Source of the DNA: Gibbula magus
Taxonomy: Eukaryota > Mollusca > Gastropoda > Trochida > Trochidae
DNA: 64,000 nucleotides
Reading direction: 5' to 3'
NCBI GenBank assembly: GCA_936450465.1
Contig: OW388300.1
Coordinates: 53,769,535-53,833,534 of the forward strand
Below the pieces are notes generated by a model that saw nothing but the letters and a program-made list of their open reading frames with translations, made no database searches and had not been told where the DNA came from. Position 1 is the stretch's first letter. Every line of letters begins with the position of its first letter. This document shows positions 1 through 9,746 of this stretch, piece after piece. The position numbers and the translations under genes were made by a program.

Positions 1-540
1 GCGAGAAATGTTATACAAGTGTAGAAGCGAGTATCTCCAATTCCAAATATAGTTTGACATAACTGAAAATAGAAAAGACACATCTATGGGAATGACTAAC
101 CTTGTGTGAAAAGTTGAATGAATATGGAATGTACAGTTCCAGAGATAACTGTTAAGCCATGTTTCCATGGAAACTGCCAAAAATAAAATTAAGCAATAGG
201 TCTAACCCTCATAGGTCTAAACCACATCTAGGCATGTGTATGAAGTTTGGTGTAACTAAACTGTTTAGTTTGGGAAATGACTTCCTCACAAAATGACTTC
301 CCTGTTTTGGTCATGGAAACTGCCAAAAGTAAAATTCAGAAATCTGTCTAAACCTGAAAACTTAGAGACCATGGCTAACATGTATAGCAAGTTTGGTGAA
401 GCTAGAATGTATAGTTTGAGAAATATGCTCTGCACAAAGTTTTGTGACGGACAGACAGACAGACAGACAGATGGACAGACAGACGGACAATTTGAACCCT
501 TTAAGGCGCTGTAAGGTGGGGATATAATTAATATTCTGTC
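1..540 (+). repeat. Dispersed repeat ending in a GACAGACAGACG tract
   Basis: The segment consists of variants of one phrase (a gentle-slope repeat with 'tttggtcatggaaactgcc' and 'gtttggtgaa' motifs) ending in a run of GACA/GACG at about 447-486, then 'aaccctttaaggcgctgtaa'. Short open frames here are repeat-derived. By position it lies inside an intron of the calpain-7 gene downstream of its second coding exon. This is a recurrent marine-invertebrate repeat style, but I cannot name the family. Confidence 0.5.
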
Positions 541-617
541 TAAAATCTATACAAAAACTTATCCGTCAACGAGATTAATGATGCGTTAACACCATCTACA
601 CGCTGCCGGAATGCTAC

Positions 618-735
618 CTGTTTGTTTGAGAGTTTCCGCTCGCACCATGTACTCGTTGGCGCGATCCAGTATTATCTGGTTGCGAGATCCTTCTGCTCCT
701 GCCAGGGCAGCAGACAACAGAGCCTGGGCTGCCTC
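618..735 (-). CDS. CAPN7: CAPN7 coding exon 2
   Basis: It is preceded by a tactacag acceptor and followed by a gtagca donor. It encodes the second and third MIT helices and ends one base into the next codon. Confidence 0.82.
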
Positions 736-1234
736 CTGTAGTATATGAACAACAACTCAACTTTTGTGGTGGAGTTTCAAACATGCTCAACAAACAGTTC
801 AAAGGGAGACAATTCTGTTTTCATTCTTGCAATGTTTATTCTGAGCTTACAACTTTTTGCAGTTTTTTTTAAATCTTACTAGTTTTTCAGGCAGGCTAAT
901 TATCAAGTTTGATTCACACATTGTCTATAGATGTGTATAACGAACTTATTAACATTTAGACTCATGCTAGATAAGGAAACAAACAAAATGTTGTCTATTG
1001 AGAAGTGTTGTGTTCGATATTAGGCGTTCAAATTATCATTATTATTTTGTCTGAAAGCAATGAAGAGATAACATATATCTAAGGACAATATCTCATACAA
1101 ACCGTGTAATAGAATTTAGCCGTTTCAAAGTTTCCAGCCTTGTCAAAATCGACAGCTTGCTGAGCAAATATGGCGGCATCTCTCTCCAGTACCGCCTGGT
1201 CGACGCCATGGTAACCAGAAGTCGGATCACCCAT
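618..1234 (-). CDS. CAPN7: Calpain-7, N-terminal part (MIT domain), gene continues off the left edge
   Basis: Two coding exons on the minus strand give 83 codons of N-terminus: exon 1 at 1234-1103 (44 codons, phase 0) and exon 2 at 735-618 (39 codons plus one base). The product contains LERDAAIFAQQAVDFDKAG, then FYYTEAAQALLSAALAGAEG and ILDRANEYMVRAETLK. This matches the first MIT (microtubule interacting and transport) helix bundle of calpain-7, including the characteristic Tyr-Tyr-x-Glu-Ala-Ala-Gln-Ala-Leu stretch. Calpain-7 is a cytosolic cysteine protease of the PalB type whose MIT domains bind ESCRT-III proteins such as CHMP1 and IST1; the catalytic domain would lie beyond the left edge. 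I chose the ATG at 1234 because it is in frame with the domain, whereas the ATG at 1209 is in another frame. The second MIT exon was not found in 1-617. Another MIT protein is possible but fits less well. Confidence 0.83.
1103..1234 (-). CDS. CAPN7: CAPN7 coding exon 1
   Basis: It encodes the start Met and first MIT helix. It ends in ACG followed by a gtttgt donor and joins in phase 0 to the exon at 735. The 14 residues before LERDAA are longer than in human calpain-7, which begins almost at the MIT helix. Confidence 0.8.
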
Positions 1235-1420
1235 CCCTCACCAGTCTAGTTATGAAATGTGATAATCAATTAGCTAGTGAAACAACGGTCATTTTCTTTC
1301 AACGACTAGTAGTTTATACCAGTAGTTAATAGTTTTCAATAGTCTTTCCTCATTCAACTCATATTCAATTCACAAGTCTCATTCCTGTTACAATTTGGCC
1401 ATATTCCTCTGCTCTCGTAA

Positions 1421-1624
1421 CTTCCCTACCCAAGGCAAAACTCATACCAGTCTCCATCACTGGCTGATTTAAGCCTTGTAGCATTTCCTTTACTTTTCTG
1501 AGCTGCTGCATCTGAGCTGCATAGTGGACTCTGATTTTCTAGCACAGTAAAGTAAAGGATATATGGCAAAGCTTAAATTAGCCAGTGATTGAGACTGGCG
1601 CGAATTATGCCTTGTGTAGGGAAG
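1421..1624. mobile_element. Fold-back MITE, about 204 bp
   Basis: The two halves are inverted copies: CCAGTCTCCATCACTGGCTG at 1447 pairs with the sequence ending at 1598, and the pairing extends outward to CTTCCCTAC at 1421 and GTAGGGAAG at 1616-1624. The unpaired centre lies near 1510-1530 (gctgctgcatctgagctgca). Half-copies of the same family occur near 20188-20275 and 37797-37900. No open frame is present. Confidence 0.7.
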
Positions 1625-2084
1625 ATGAGTTCTCTCACAAAATCTGCAATCTGAAATTTGCAACAGAGATACCATTATCTCTCACCAATCCAAAGTTGTC
1701 TTACATTTTTAACTGACTTCTGTCTTGTATAAAGCATGTGTCCATCGCCAAGTGAAGTAACTTTAGTCTTTCAGACAGTTTAATACAGGAATAGTTCAAA
1801 TGCTCTGTTTGAAACAGTGTCAGTAATTGCAAAACTATAGTTTATTGTAATAAATCAGGATTCTTTATTGCAAGAAGTTAAAGGTTAATCTGTTGCATTT
1901 GAACAGAGGTTATGAGATATGAGAAGAGTCACCTCTGTGAGGAGAGAATTTAGAAGACTATAAAACAAATATCAACGAAAAGTAGAGTCTCAAAGAGAAT
2001 GAGCCTTAGGTTTTAAAGATCCCATGTAATGAGTATGCATACTCCAAAGGGAGTTGAGAATGAAAAAGGAACAATGTTGGTCCT

Positions 2085-2185
2085 TACACCAGGGTAATAA
2101 TGTGTGTAGCGCTTTGAGCATGGCCCTTTGTGTTGTGGAGTTCAGCGCGATATAAGTATCCTCATTATTATTATTATTTTTCTCA
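2085..2185 (+). repeat. SINE-like 3' tail with ATT microsatellite
   Basis: 'gtgtagcgctttgagcatgg ... gcgcgatataagtatcctcattattattatt' is the familiar end of a marine-invertebrate short retroposon followed by (ATT)n. No tRNA-like head is visible upstream, so it is a 5'-truncated copy. Confidence 0.5.
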
Positions 2186-2203
2186 AGAATGACAATTTAA
2201 TAC

Positions 2204-2611
2204 TAGGGCTGTAACGATTCATCGATACCTACGATACAATCGTAGCTTGGGAAATCGTGATTATTGTATCGTGAGCTTCCTGTATCGTGATACACTAAAT
2301 ATAGATTTCACTTACTTAAAAATGAAAAGAAAAACTAAATGAACATTATAAAACCAGCTATTGTTTTGCAGTAACAGTAACTACAGTAAGCATGAAGCAA
2401 TGTGATTCATAAATAACTGTTTTTAGAAGAAAAAAAATTTTTAATCTTCGATTTTCGATCATCTCATAACACAAAATTTCCACCATCTTGAAAATTTCAC
2501 AAAATATGCATGAAGTTATACTTTAAACAATGTATCGTGATACATTCTGTATCGCCTGTCTGTATCGTGATACATATCGTATCGTGAGATTTCCCATGAT
2601 ACTCAGCCCTA
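2204..2611. mobile_element. hAT-type MITE 1 (408 bp) with 8-bp target duplication
   Basis: The element starts TAGGGCTGTAACGATTCATC and ends CTCAGCCCTA. It is flanked on both sides by TTTAATAC (2196-2203 and 2612-2619), a perfect 8-bp target duplication as made by hAT transposases. The interior is rich in GTATCGTGATAC palindromes near both ends. There is no coding capacity. Confidence 0.88.
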
Positions 2612-2789
2612 TTTAATACCTCTACATACATTATGTACATCGGAATCAATTGAGCATACAATGGAGACAATATACACTTGCAATTGATTATTAAGACGAT
2701 TTTAATTTACCCAATTTAACAATGCCGCCATCAGCGCCGGGATCCGTTTGAAGACAATCTCATTTTACTTTTAAAAATACTGAAAACAA

Positions 2790-2930
2790 GTTTTATTGAA
2801 ATGTATTTTTATTATGAAGGTGTACAAACTTAAAGGCAGAAAATATATATAATTTTACATAAATAAAAGGATAAATATAATGAGGTGATTATTACAAGAC
2901 GATGATATGACATTTAAGTGACAATGGTGA
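2790..2930 (-). terminator. 3' UTR and polyadenylation signal of the left secreted-protein gene
   Basis: An AATAAA signal is on the minus strand at 2813-2808. The 3' UTR is recognisably homologous to that of the right-hand twin (7651-7766), with several indels and substitutions. Confidence 0.65.
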
Positions 2931-3737
2931 TTAGAAGGAGAGTCCTTGTAGACTAGGAGAAGCCATGTTGTTGGACACTACGCCATTGTTCATCATCGAC
3001 CCTTGATCTTGTCTCATTCCAAAGTTGAGCCCAGCACCGCGGCCATTACCAACTCCAAGACCTTGAGTCTGGGTGCCTCCTCCGGGGAACAGCTGGACGT
3101 TCTGAGTGAAGGGGGCATTGGCGGGCTGGCTGTCCTCGCCCATGCGGCAACACAGCGGGATGCCACCATTACAAGTGCTTCCAGAAATCTGGTGTTGAGG
3201 ACAGAGCGCCACGCCACGACCTCGCACCTGGTTCATCGTCAGAGAGTCCACAGTCTCAGATGAGGAGGATGACTGGCCTCGCACCACCAGGATAGGTGCT
3301 CCAACAATACCGTAAGGGGTACGAGAACGCCCGAACAAACTTTCGTCACTGAGAATGTCGCCAAGAGTTCTCCTTGAACATCCTTCTGAAACACGAGAAC
3401 CTGTTGTGACAACCAGACGGAACTGTCCTTGCAGAGGCGAGCTTTGACCGGAAGTGACTTGAACTGCCAGACGCAATGTGGGAGTCATTGCCCCAAAGTT
3501 GCCCCACCATCCACCTCTATTATTGCCTCTGTCCATGGAAAATGTCACCCTCAGATCGTCTTGGTTTGTGTTGGTATCGGAACATGTCAAGTAACGCATA
3601 TTGTCCTGGTTGTCCCAAGCTTGGTTCCTCGGGCTAGGTGCCCTGGCTGCCTGGTTCATACCCCACCACTGAGCTGTTGCATGCTGGGAGACGACTGCAA
3701 CTACGAGACACACTGCAACTATCCACTGGCTTGCCAT
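2931..3737 (-). CDS. Secreted cysteine-containing protein, left copy of a twin pair
   Basis: A single uninterrupted frame of 268 residues. Residues 1-22 form a signal peptide (MASQWIVAVCLVVAVVSQ, then ATA before Gln-Trp-Trp), so the mature protein is probably secreted from about residue 23. The mature part has six cysteines (52, 120, 179, 189, 196, 197, the last two adjacent), a Trp/Asn/Gly-rich N-terminal part (WWGMNQ, NNRGGWWGNFG), a Ser run at 156-160, and a Gly/Asn/Gln/Met-rich C-terminal tail from about residue 205. No catalytic motif is evident. The order of strands, with a GC..TLGDI segment and a final GRGVALCP..GG.PLCC segment, faintly resembles a Cu/Zn superoxide dismutase-like fold without the metal histidines. 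That is a guess, and a shell-matrix, haemolymph or mucus protein is equally possible. The gene has its own TATA box and a near-identical inverted copy at 6844-7650, from which it differs at five residues (3, 19, 69, 134, 139). Confidence 0.88.
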   Translation of the reverse strand: MASQWIVAVCLVVAVVSQHATAQWWGMNQAARAPSPRNQAWDNQDNMRYLTCSDTNTNQDDLRVTFSMDRGNNRGGWWGNFGAMTPTLRLAVQVTSGQSSPLQGQFRLVVTTGSRVSEGCSRRTLGDILSDESLFGRSRTPYGIVGAPILVVRGQSSSSSETVDSLTMNQVRGRGVALCPQHQISGSTCNGGIPLCCRMGEDSQPANAPFTQNVQLFPGGGTQTQGLGVGNGRGAGLNFGMRQDQGSMMNNGVVSNNMASPSLQGLSF

Positions 3738-3880
3738 ACTTGTTGACTTGAGGGCTGACTTAGAGCTTATGTCCTCAAACTGTCCCTGCTCAGTTTTATA
3801 CCTGTCACACTACAGGTGTGGGGAGGTGTCAGTATTGCCTCGGGCAACCTTCCTCTTTGAGGCTTGTAATGACCCGTATA
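3738..3880 (-). promoter_or_regulatory. Promoter and 5' UTR of the left secreted-protein gene
   Basis: TATAAAA lies on the minus strand at 3800-3794, about 60 bp before the start codon, followed by GAGCAGGGACAG and the leader AGTCAGCCCTCAAGTCAACA. The whole block is nearly identical to 6705-6843 in inverted orientation, including 'gaggcaatactgacacctcc' upstream. Confidence 0.75.
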
Positions 3881-6700
3881 GATAACAATCGAAATTATCA
3901 ATATACTGTGATGTCAGGCAGGTTAATTTGTTATTTCATTATTGTATGACTGAACACTTCAACTGTGAACAAGGCTGATTTACAAAAAATAGGAGTTTTG
4001 GCAACCTGAAATTTGACCCACATTGAAAGGGTATCTAAACATTACAATATAATTATGGAATCATCTTCTTTTAAAATAAAATTGGCATTTTGTTTATCAT
4101 AGATTGGTCCTTATACCTAATACCATTGTTAAATTATTGTTTTAAAAATAGATCGATCCTTTGGCTCTGCAGCTAATCAGTTTCTGCATGATTTATCATC
4201 TAAGGATGAATACTTAGATATAAAATGACAGGTTTATAATATTCAATGAAAAGTCACAATAATATTCAATTATAATCTGAAGGAAAAGGTATGTCTTCAC
4301 AGAACGTCCACACAAGATTTAAGCATACTGGCTGGCGACCAATTATCGTCGCATACCAATTATTGCCAACACATAGCTACAACGCAGACACAGACAACTT
4401 TATCCTATGGTTCCCTATTATTTCACATTCATTATATCACCAAACTGATAACCATCAAAAGTTTAATTCAACTTAAGTATTTAGTTATGTAGCTATGTGT
4501 TGGCGATAATTGGTATGCGGCGATAATTGGTCGCCAGCCAGTACAGTGTTTCTGTTCAGTAGAAGTAAACTTCTAATAACTTTTAAAAGGAGGGTTAAAT
4601 CTATCTCTTTGACTCATACATGTGACTCATCATGCCACTTAAACTCACATATTTACTCTCAAATCTTGTGAAAATGCCTCTTTAAGGACAAACTGTCATA
4701 AAACCATAAAAGGTCTTAAAAGCATAAATAGCAGTTTGAAACAATCATACAACCACCAGTGGAAACTCCAAATATCCAACGACATTTGAGGGGGGTCCTT
4801 ATGAACAAACTTTAGACTCCATATGTAGCAAAGATCTAAATTTGAAAATGTAAAAAATTAACGGACGACTGTCGGCCGACGACCCATGCCATCAATTTAA
4901 ATAAAATTTAAGCAAAAACAAAGTGATGAAAGAAGTCGATGTTTTTTGAGTTTACTGTTTGGATTAGATCAGAGTGAGAGACTTTGGTGGGAAATCTCCG
5001 CCATATCACAGTTCATGTCAACCTATGAGAACGGCCTAACCGATTATTTGCCTTCTAAAGCGAAAAACAGACAGGACAACAATCGATCACTTACTAAAGT
5101 CCGTTCACTTGTCTCGGCTACCCTGTCTAAATTTACTTTTACGTTTTCACAGCTGACTTCCGCATTGTATAAGGGAGGTAACTCTAATGAATAACTTGGG
5201 TCATACTTGATTGGGATTCAAATGTGTACGACAGTACCAAACTCCTCACAGTGCTGCTACGACTCTCCTGCGTCCTGCCTTTATCAGCACTGGGGACGAG
5301 GTTGCGACAGTACACCACAAGTGCATCTTGTTTCTTTGCCCGACATGCTTGCTGTTATATAACTGTTGATATGTATGATTGGAATAAAGTTCAGGAAGAA
5401 TCTAATGGGAGGGGACGTCCAGTTGCACCGAAAACTGAGGAGTTGTGGGGTTTTTTCACGTGTAAAGTGTCAATATTTTCTCTTTTTTTTATATTTATTC
5501 CCAAATCCTGCGTTGCAAGTTGTTGGACTAGATGGAGACTATAGAACTGTACTAGACTAACGTATATTCCTTCTTTTTATATCAGACTCGGGCAATCTAG
5601 ACTTATAAACTTACAATTCTGGAATAAATATATCAAACACCCTTTTAATGTTTGATCCAGGTCGTCGATAGACTGTACCAGTAATTATATATAATTTATA
5701 TTTGTATATTATATAAATTAAATGTAACTTGTTTAAGTTCATCCCTTTCAAAAGTATGAGGTTTTATCGCACACATAGTCACGATATCGACCGCGTATGA
5801 GATAACAAACCAACGCAAACATAACATAACATAATATTTATTACAATAAAATCTGATGTTCTCTTCCATCATTTTTACATGAATGAATAGGTTTTTTTCA
5901 AACACAGATGGATATAGCATTATTATTCAGCAAGAACTGCTATAGTCGACCTTCTGAAACACAATCGTACAATAGAAAACATGAAAGCTACTGTAATACA
6001 CGAGTGATACATACGACTGGAAGAGTTATATAATGACTCTCAAAGCCAAATATACTAAATTTCCATTATTGAAAATTATCTGTTCAAGTTTCTGAAAAAA
6101 ACAAAAGGTCGTTTTTAAATCTTCTGAACTATAAGACTTCTTGTTTTTTATAACGTAGGCTGCTGCAATACTGAATCTTCAACGAATTAAACTCCCATGA
6201 GGAATTTTTTTTTCGTCTTTCATTAATTAAATTTCCATTTTTCATAAATTTTAAACTTTACAATATATATAGAGGGGGCGTGGATACTTTTATATACATT
6301 GTTTACATTGATATCTTGGGTATCCTCAATTTCCTGTGGTCTTAAACGTGCCTATGGTATAAAACCATTTTCCTTTGTAGCCATTCTGCTCGTTTCGTTT
6401 CGTTTCGTTTCGTTTCCGTTGATCTGTAGGTACGAGTACATCCTCTTTCCACAGACAATCTGAAGGGAGTAACTACTGTGGGAAGAGAATGGTACGAGTA
6501 TTCAATAATAACAATTTTATTATCAATAGGACATAGTCAGATAAGTTTCACGTCCTTATTCCGGTAACCTTCAACAGCTACTTGAAACTGTCGTTCATTC
6601 AATAATTAAAAATGATTACATGGTTATCCTTTACACAGTAATTGACGGACCGTAATTGACTGAAGCAGCATTAGATGTAATATTATGTAAAGCTTTATTG
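3880..6700. other. Spacer between the divergent twin genes
   Basis: About 2.8 kb that is not obviously duplicated between the two arms. It is AT-rich. It holds the TA-flanked MITE at 4328-4541, a repeat fragment near 4780-4890 and a (GTTTC)n run at 6388-6416. Short open frames (for example 5224-5544) lack codon structure or splice context, and I see no gene here. Confidence 0.6.
4328..4541. mobile_element. Tc1/mariner-type MITE (214 bp) with 53-bp inverted repeats
   Basis: Terminal inverted repeats of about 53 bp begin CTGGCTGGCGACCAATTATC and differ at only two positions. The element is flanked by TA on both sides (4326-4327 and 4542-4543), the duplication typical of Tc1/mariner elements. 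Each arm contains two copies of an 'ACCAATTAT' box. No open frame corresponds to a transposase. Confidence 0.85.
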
Positions 6701-6704
6701 GTTT

Positions 6705-6843
6705 GACGTCATAACAAGCCTAGAAGAGGAAGATTGTCCCGAGGCAATACTGACACCTCCCCACACCTTAGTGTGACAGGTATAAAACTGAGCAGGGACA
6801 GTTTGAGGACATAAGCTCTAAGTCAGCCCTCAAGTCAACAAGT
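6705..6843 (+). promoter_or_regulatory. Promoter and 5' UTR of the right secreted-protein gene
   Basis: TATAAAA is at 6781-6787, 57 bp before the start codon. The leader and about 75 bp upstream of the TATA box match the left copy with only a few changes, one near 'cacacctta/tgtagtgtgac'. Conservation ends upstream near 6705. Confidence 0.75.
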
Positions 6844-7650
6844 ATGGCAAACCAGTGGATAGTTGCAGTGTGTCTCGTAGTTGCAGTCGTTTCCCAGAAT
6901 GCAACAGCTCAGTGGTGGGGTATGAACCAGGCAGCCAGGGCACCTAGCCCGAGGAACCAAGCTTGGGACAACCAGGACAATATGCGTTACTTGACATGTT
7001 CCGATACCAACACAAACCAAGACGATCTGAGGGTGACATTTTCCATGGTCAGAGGCAATAATAGAGGTGGATGGTGGGGCAACTTTGGGGCAATGACTCC
7101 CACATTGCGTCTGGCAGTACAAGTCACTTCCGGTCAAAGCTCGCCTCTGCAAGGACAGTTCCGCTTGGTTGTCACAACAGGTTCTCGTGTTTCAGAAGGA
7201 TGTTCAAGGAGAACTCTTGGCGACATTCTCAGTGACGAAAGTTGGTTCGGGCGTTCTCATACCCCTTACGGTATTGTTGGAGCACCTATCCTGGTGGTGC
7301 GAGGTCAGTCATCCTCCTCATCCGAGACCGTGGACTCTCTGACGATGAACCAGGTACGAGGTCGCGGAGTGGCGCTCTGTCCTCAACACCAGATTTCTGG
7401 AAGCACGTGTAATGGTGGCATCCCGCTGTGTTGTCGCATGGGCGAGGACAGTCAGCCCGCCAATGCCCCCTTCACTCAGAACGTCCAGCTGTTCCCCGGA
7501 GGAGGCACCCAGACTCAAGGTCTTGGAGTCGGTAATGGCCGCGGTGCTGGACTCAACTTTGGGATGAGACAAGATCAAGGGTCGATGATGAACAATGGCG
7601 TAGTGTCCAACAACATGGCTTCTCCTAGTCTACAAGGACTCTCCTTCTAA
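6844..7650 (+). CDS. Secreted cysteine-containing protein, right copy of a twin pair
   Basis: An intronless frame of 268 residues, the inverted twin of 2931-3737. It has the same signal peptide, six mature cysteines and Gly/Asn-rich tail. Relative to the left copy the changes are Ser3 to Asn, His19 to Asn, Asp69 to Val, Leu134 to Trp and Arg139 to His. Two of these sit in the signal peptide and three in the mature N-terminal half; the C-terminal half is unchanged. Both reading frames are intact, so both are probably expressed. The shared TATA box, leader and polyadenylation region suggest the two are co-regulated. Function is unrecognised; see the left copy for the weak fold suggestion. Confidence 0.9.
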   Translation: MANQWIVAVCLVVAVVSQNATAQWWGMNQAARAPSPRNQAWDNQDNMRYLTCSDTNTNQDDLRVTFSMVRGNNRGGWWGNFGAMTPTLRLAVQVTSGQSSPLQGQFRLVVTTGSRVSEGCSRRTLGDILSDESWFGRSHTPYGIVGAPILVVRGQSSSSSETVDSLTMNQVRGRGVALCPQHQISGSTCNGGIPLCCRMGEDSQPANAPFTQNVQLFPGGGTQTQGLGVGNGRGAGLNFGMRQDQGSMMNNGVVSNNMASPSLQGLSF

Positions 7651-7800
7651 TCACCATTGTCACTAAAATGTCATATCATCATCTTGTAATAATCACCTCA
7701 TTATATGTATCCTTTTATTTAATTGAAAACTATATTATATGCCTTTATGTATACCTTCATAATAAAAAAATAAATTTTAATAAACAATATTTTCAGTATT
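7651..7800 (+). terminator. 3' UTR and polyadenylation signal of the right secreted-protein gene
   Basis: AATAAA at 7761-7766, with more A-rich signals directly downstream. Homology to the left copy fades after about 7800 ('ttttcagtattt'). Confidence 0.65.
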
Positions 7801-8079
7801 TGTGTACAGTTATAAATTATGTTTTGGGCTTGTTTTGTGACGTCCTGCAGTCATGATGCCTCAACAAATTTAGGTACGAGCTGGTTATTTATATCGGCAA
7901 CATATTTTATTAATTTAATGTCTACGTTTCATTAATTTTAAAACTTAAATGATACACATTCTGGGCAAAAAAACACTTTGAAAAAGCGATTTTTAGCACC
8001 CCACATGTATATGAACAAATATGAAAATAAAAGTATCATTCTCGGATGGATGAAATTGTGAGTTACTACTTCTTTACAA

Positions 8080-8215
8080 ACGTCTATCTATCTTCTCCGA
8101 CAGCAGTGTTATTTTTTTACTCTCTAAAAAACAGTGGAAAGTTTCTTCTTCACGTTAGTATAGCTATGACATTGTATCAAATGGAAGAATTTATTACCTA
8201 ATCCTTAAGATAGAA
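8080..8215 (+). pseudogene. Decayed duplicate of enkurin exon 1 and its 5' UTR
   Basis: TTGTATCAAATGGAAGAA followed by TTTATTACCTAATCCTTAAG at 8172-8210 matches the first coding exon of enkurin at 9673-9720 (ATGTATCAAACGGAAGAA ... TTTATGACCTAATTCCTAAG). The start codon has become TTG, six bases are missing and in-frame stops are present. Weaker similarity continues upstream (cagcag, taaaaaaca, aaagttt). There is no sign that it is translated. Confidence 0.6.
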
Positions 8216-8633
8216 ATCATACTTTATTGTCTTTTGTATTTTATGTCAAATTGTTTTATCGCAAATATAATTTCATTTCAAACAGCATATTAATTACTAC
8301 AAAATATTTCCCCTCATACCCGCCCATGCAAAAAAAATTCAAAAATACTCAACAAAAACATTGGGCACCTTCAGCATTAATATTATTAGCGGCAAAGCTG
8401 TGCGAGGTCATTAACTGATGATGTAATATATTATCATTATGTCGATTCGATTGCTTGATCTCACACAAGCGAATCCATACTGCTAATGAGAGGATTTAGG
8501 TTAATTAGGTTGATTAACTAACTAATGCAATGATTGCCTATGGCGTAGATTCATTTCTCTTTGTGAAAATGTAAATAATATTGAAGACTGATAGGATTGA
8601 TTGATTGATAGGAATGAATTGAATTTGTTTGTG

Positions 8634-8634
<1 letters not shown>

Positions 8635-8691
<57 letters not shown>
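8635..8691. repeat. (TA)n microsatellite
   Basis: About 28 uninterrupted TA units; a likely length-polymorphic and assembly-sensitive site. Confidence 0.97.
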
Positions 8692-8694
<3 letters not shown>

Positions 8695-9672
8695 GTGTCG
8701 ACGTCAGGGCGTAAATGATAAGCTGTATGAACCTATAAGGAGACTGCTTGGGAAATCTAACTTACACAACCTAGTGGATTTTTAGTTTGGTCATTATTGG
8801 GTTCCTTACAGTATGTGCATGTCACATTGTAATAGCATAAAACACAATGTGGAGGAACAATCCAAATCCAAATTATGTTTATTTCGAAATGCCCCCTTCA
8901 ACGAGTTTCCTTGGAGTAGACGTGGTCACGCGTTTAATATAACACTTGCACACTTCATAATCTTATTTAATGAACAGAGGACTTTTAGGCTACACCTATT
9001 AACACTTCTAATGCAGACTTTCGATTTTTGTGAAATGCGCATTTAAATTGTGCATGTTCATTGAGAATGAGTGTAGTACTAGATAAATCACGTGTGTAAC
9101 GTAATATTTGAATTGCATGAAATTGCTAATTCTTTGTATTTCTGTCTTTTGAGATCATACATAGAGCAGATCTGTCTTTGTGACTAATATAATATATAAT
9201 TTTTAGTTTATCGTGTGAGGAAGAAAGTTCTTCACGATATCATAAAACAATTTCATGTTATGTTTAGGCCCATATAACTTTAAATTATTAGTTGGTATAG
9301 CCTATGTTACAATACAGGACTTTGTTCTCACAAAATATTAACTTTTGGTAATTTACACAGTCCTATTTTTGATAACCACTAATTGTATAACAAGAACACA
9401 GAACAGTCAGTTTAATTTAAGAGTGAAATACATGTACATGTAATCTGATTTGACACACAAACAAGCCCCGAGTGCTGTCCCTGGTTACCGAGACCGGATT
9501 ATATTACTAGCGGCAGTCAATAACTCTCCTAATTATCTCCCCTGACTGCGAGGTCACTTCCTTGGATACCGTTGTTGTTGTTCAGTTCCGTTAGCAGCAG
9601 AGGTGTAAAAAACAAAGCAAAGTTTGGCTTTTGCCTCATAATCAGCAAGGTACAGAGAGGCGCACAGTAAAT

Positions 9673-9746
9673 ATGTATCAAACGGAAGAAGGGACGATTT
9701 ATGACCTAATTCCTAAGGTCGAAGTAAAACCATCGAAGGAATCAAG
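9673..9746 (+). CDS. ENKUR: ENKUR coding exon 1
   Basis: 24 codons plus two bases, ending in a gtaatt donor. It carries the conserved N-terminal 'IYDLIP' motif. The ATG is preceded by 'aaat' and by a leader free of other in-frame ATGs. Confidence 0.93.

Larger units (their letters stand above)
7801..9600. other. Intergenic region between the secreted gene and enkurin
   Basis: AT-rich. Apart from the ghost exon and the TA microsatellite I see only scattered short frames (8227-8418, 8813-9046) with no family resemblance or splice context. Confidence 0.5.

Noticed and set aside
1207..1209. ATG closer to the calpain-7 MIT helix
   Set aside because: It is in a different frame from the MIT domain; the ATG at 1234 is in frame.
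3429..3746. 105-codon antisense frame conserved in both secreted-gene copies (also 6835-7152)
   Set aside because: Conservation follows from the sense gene; the sense frame has a signal peptide and promoter, the antisense one has neither.
9470..9560. Possible RFX X-box (ggttaccgagacc, gataccgttgttg) upstream of the ciliary gene enkurin
   Set aside because: Only one half-site matches; the second half is poor in both places.
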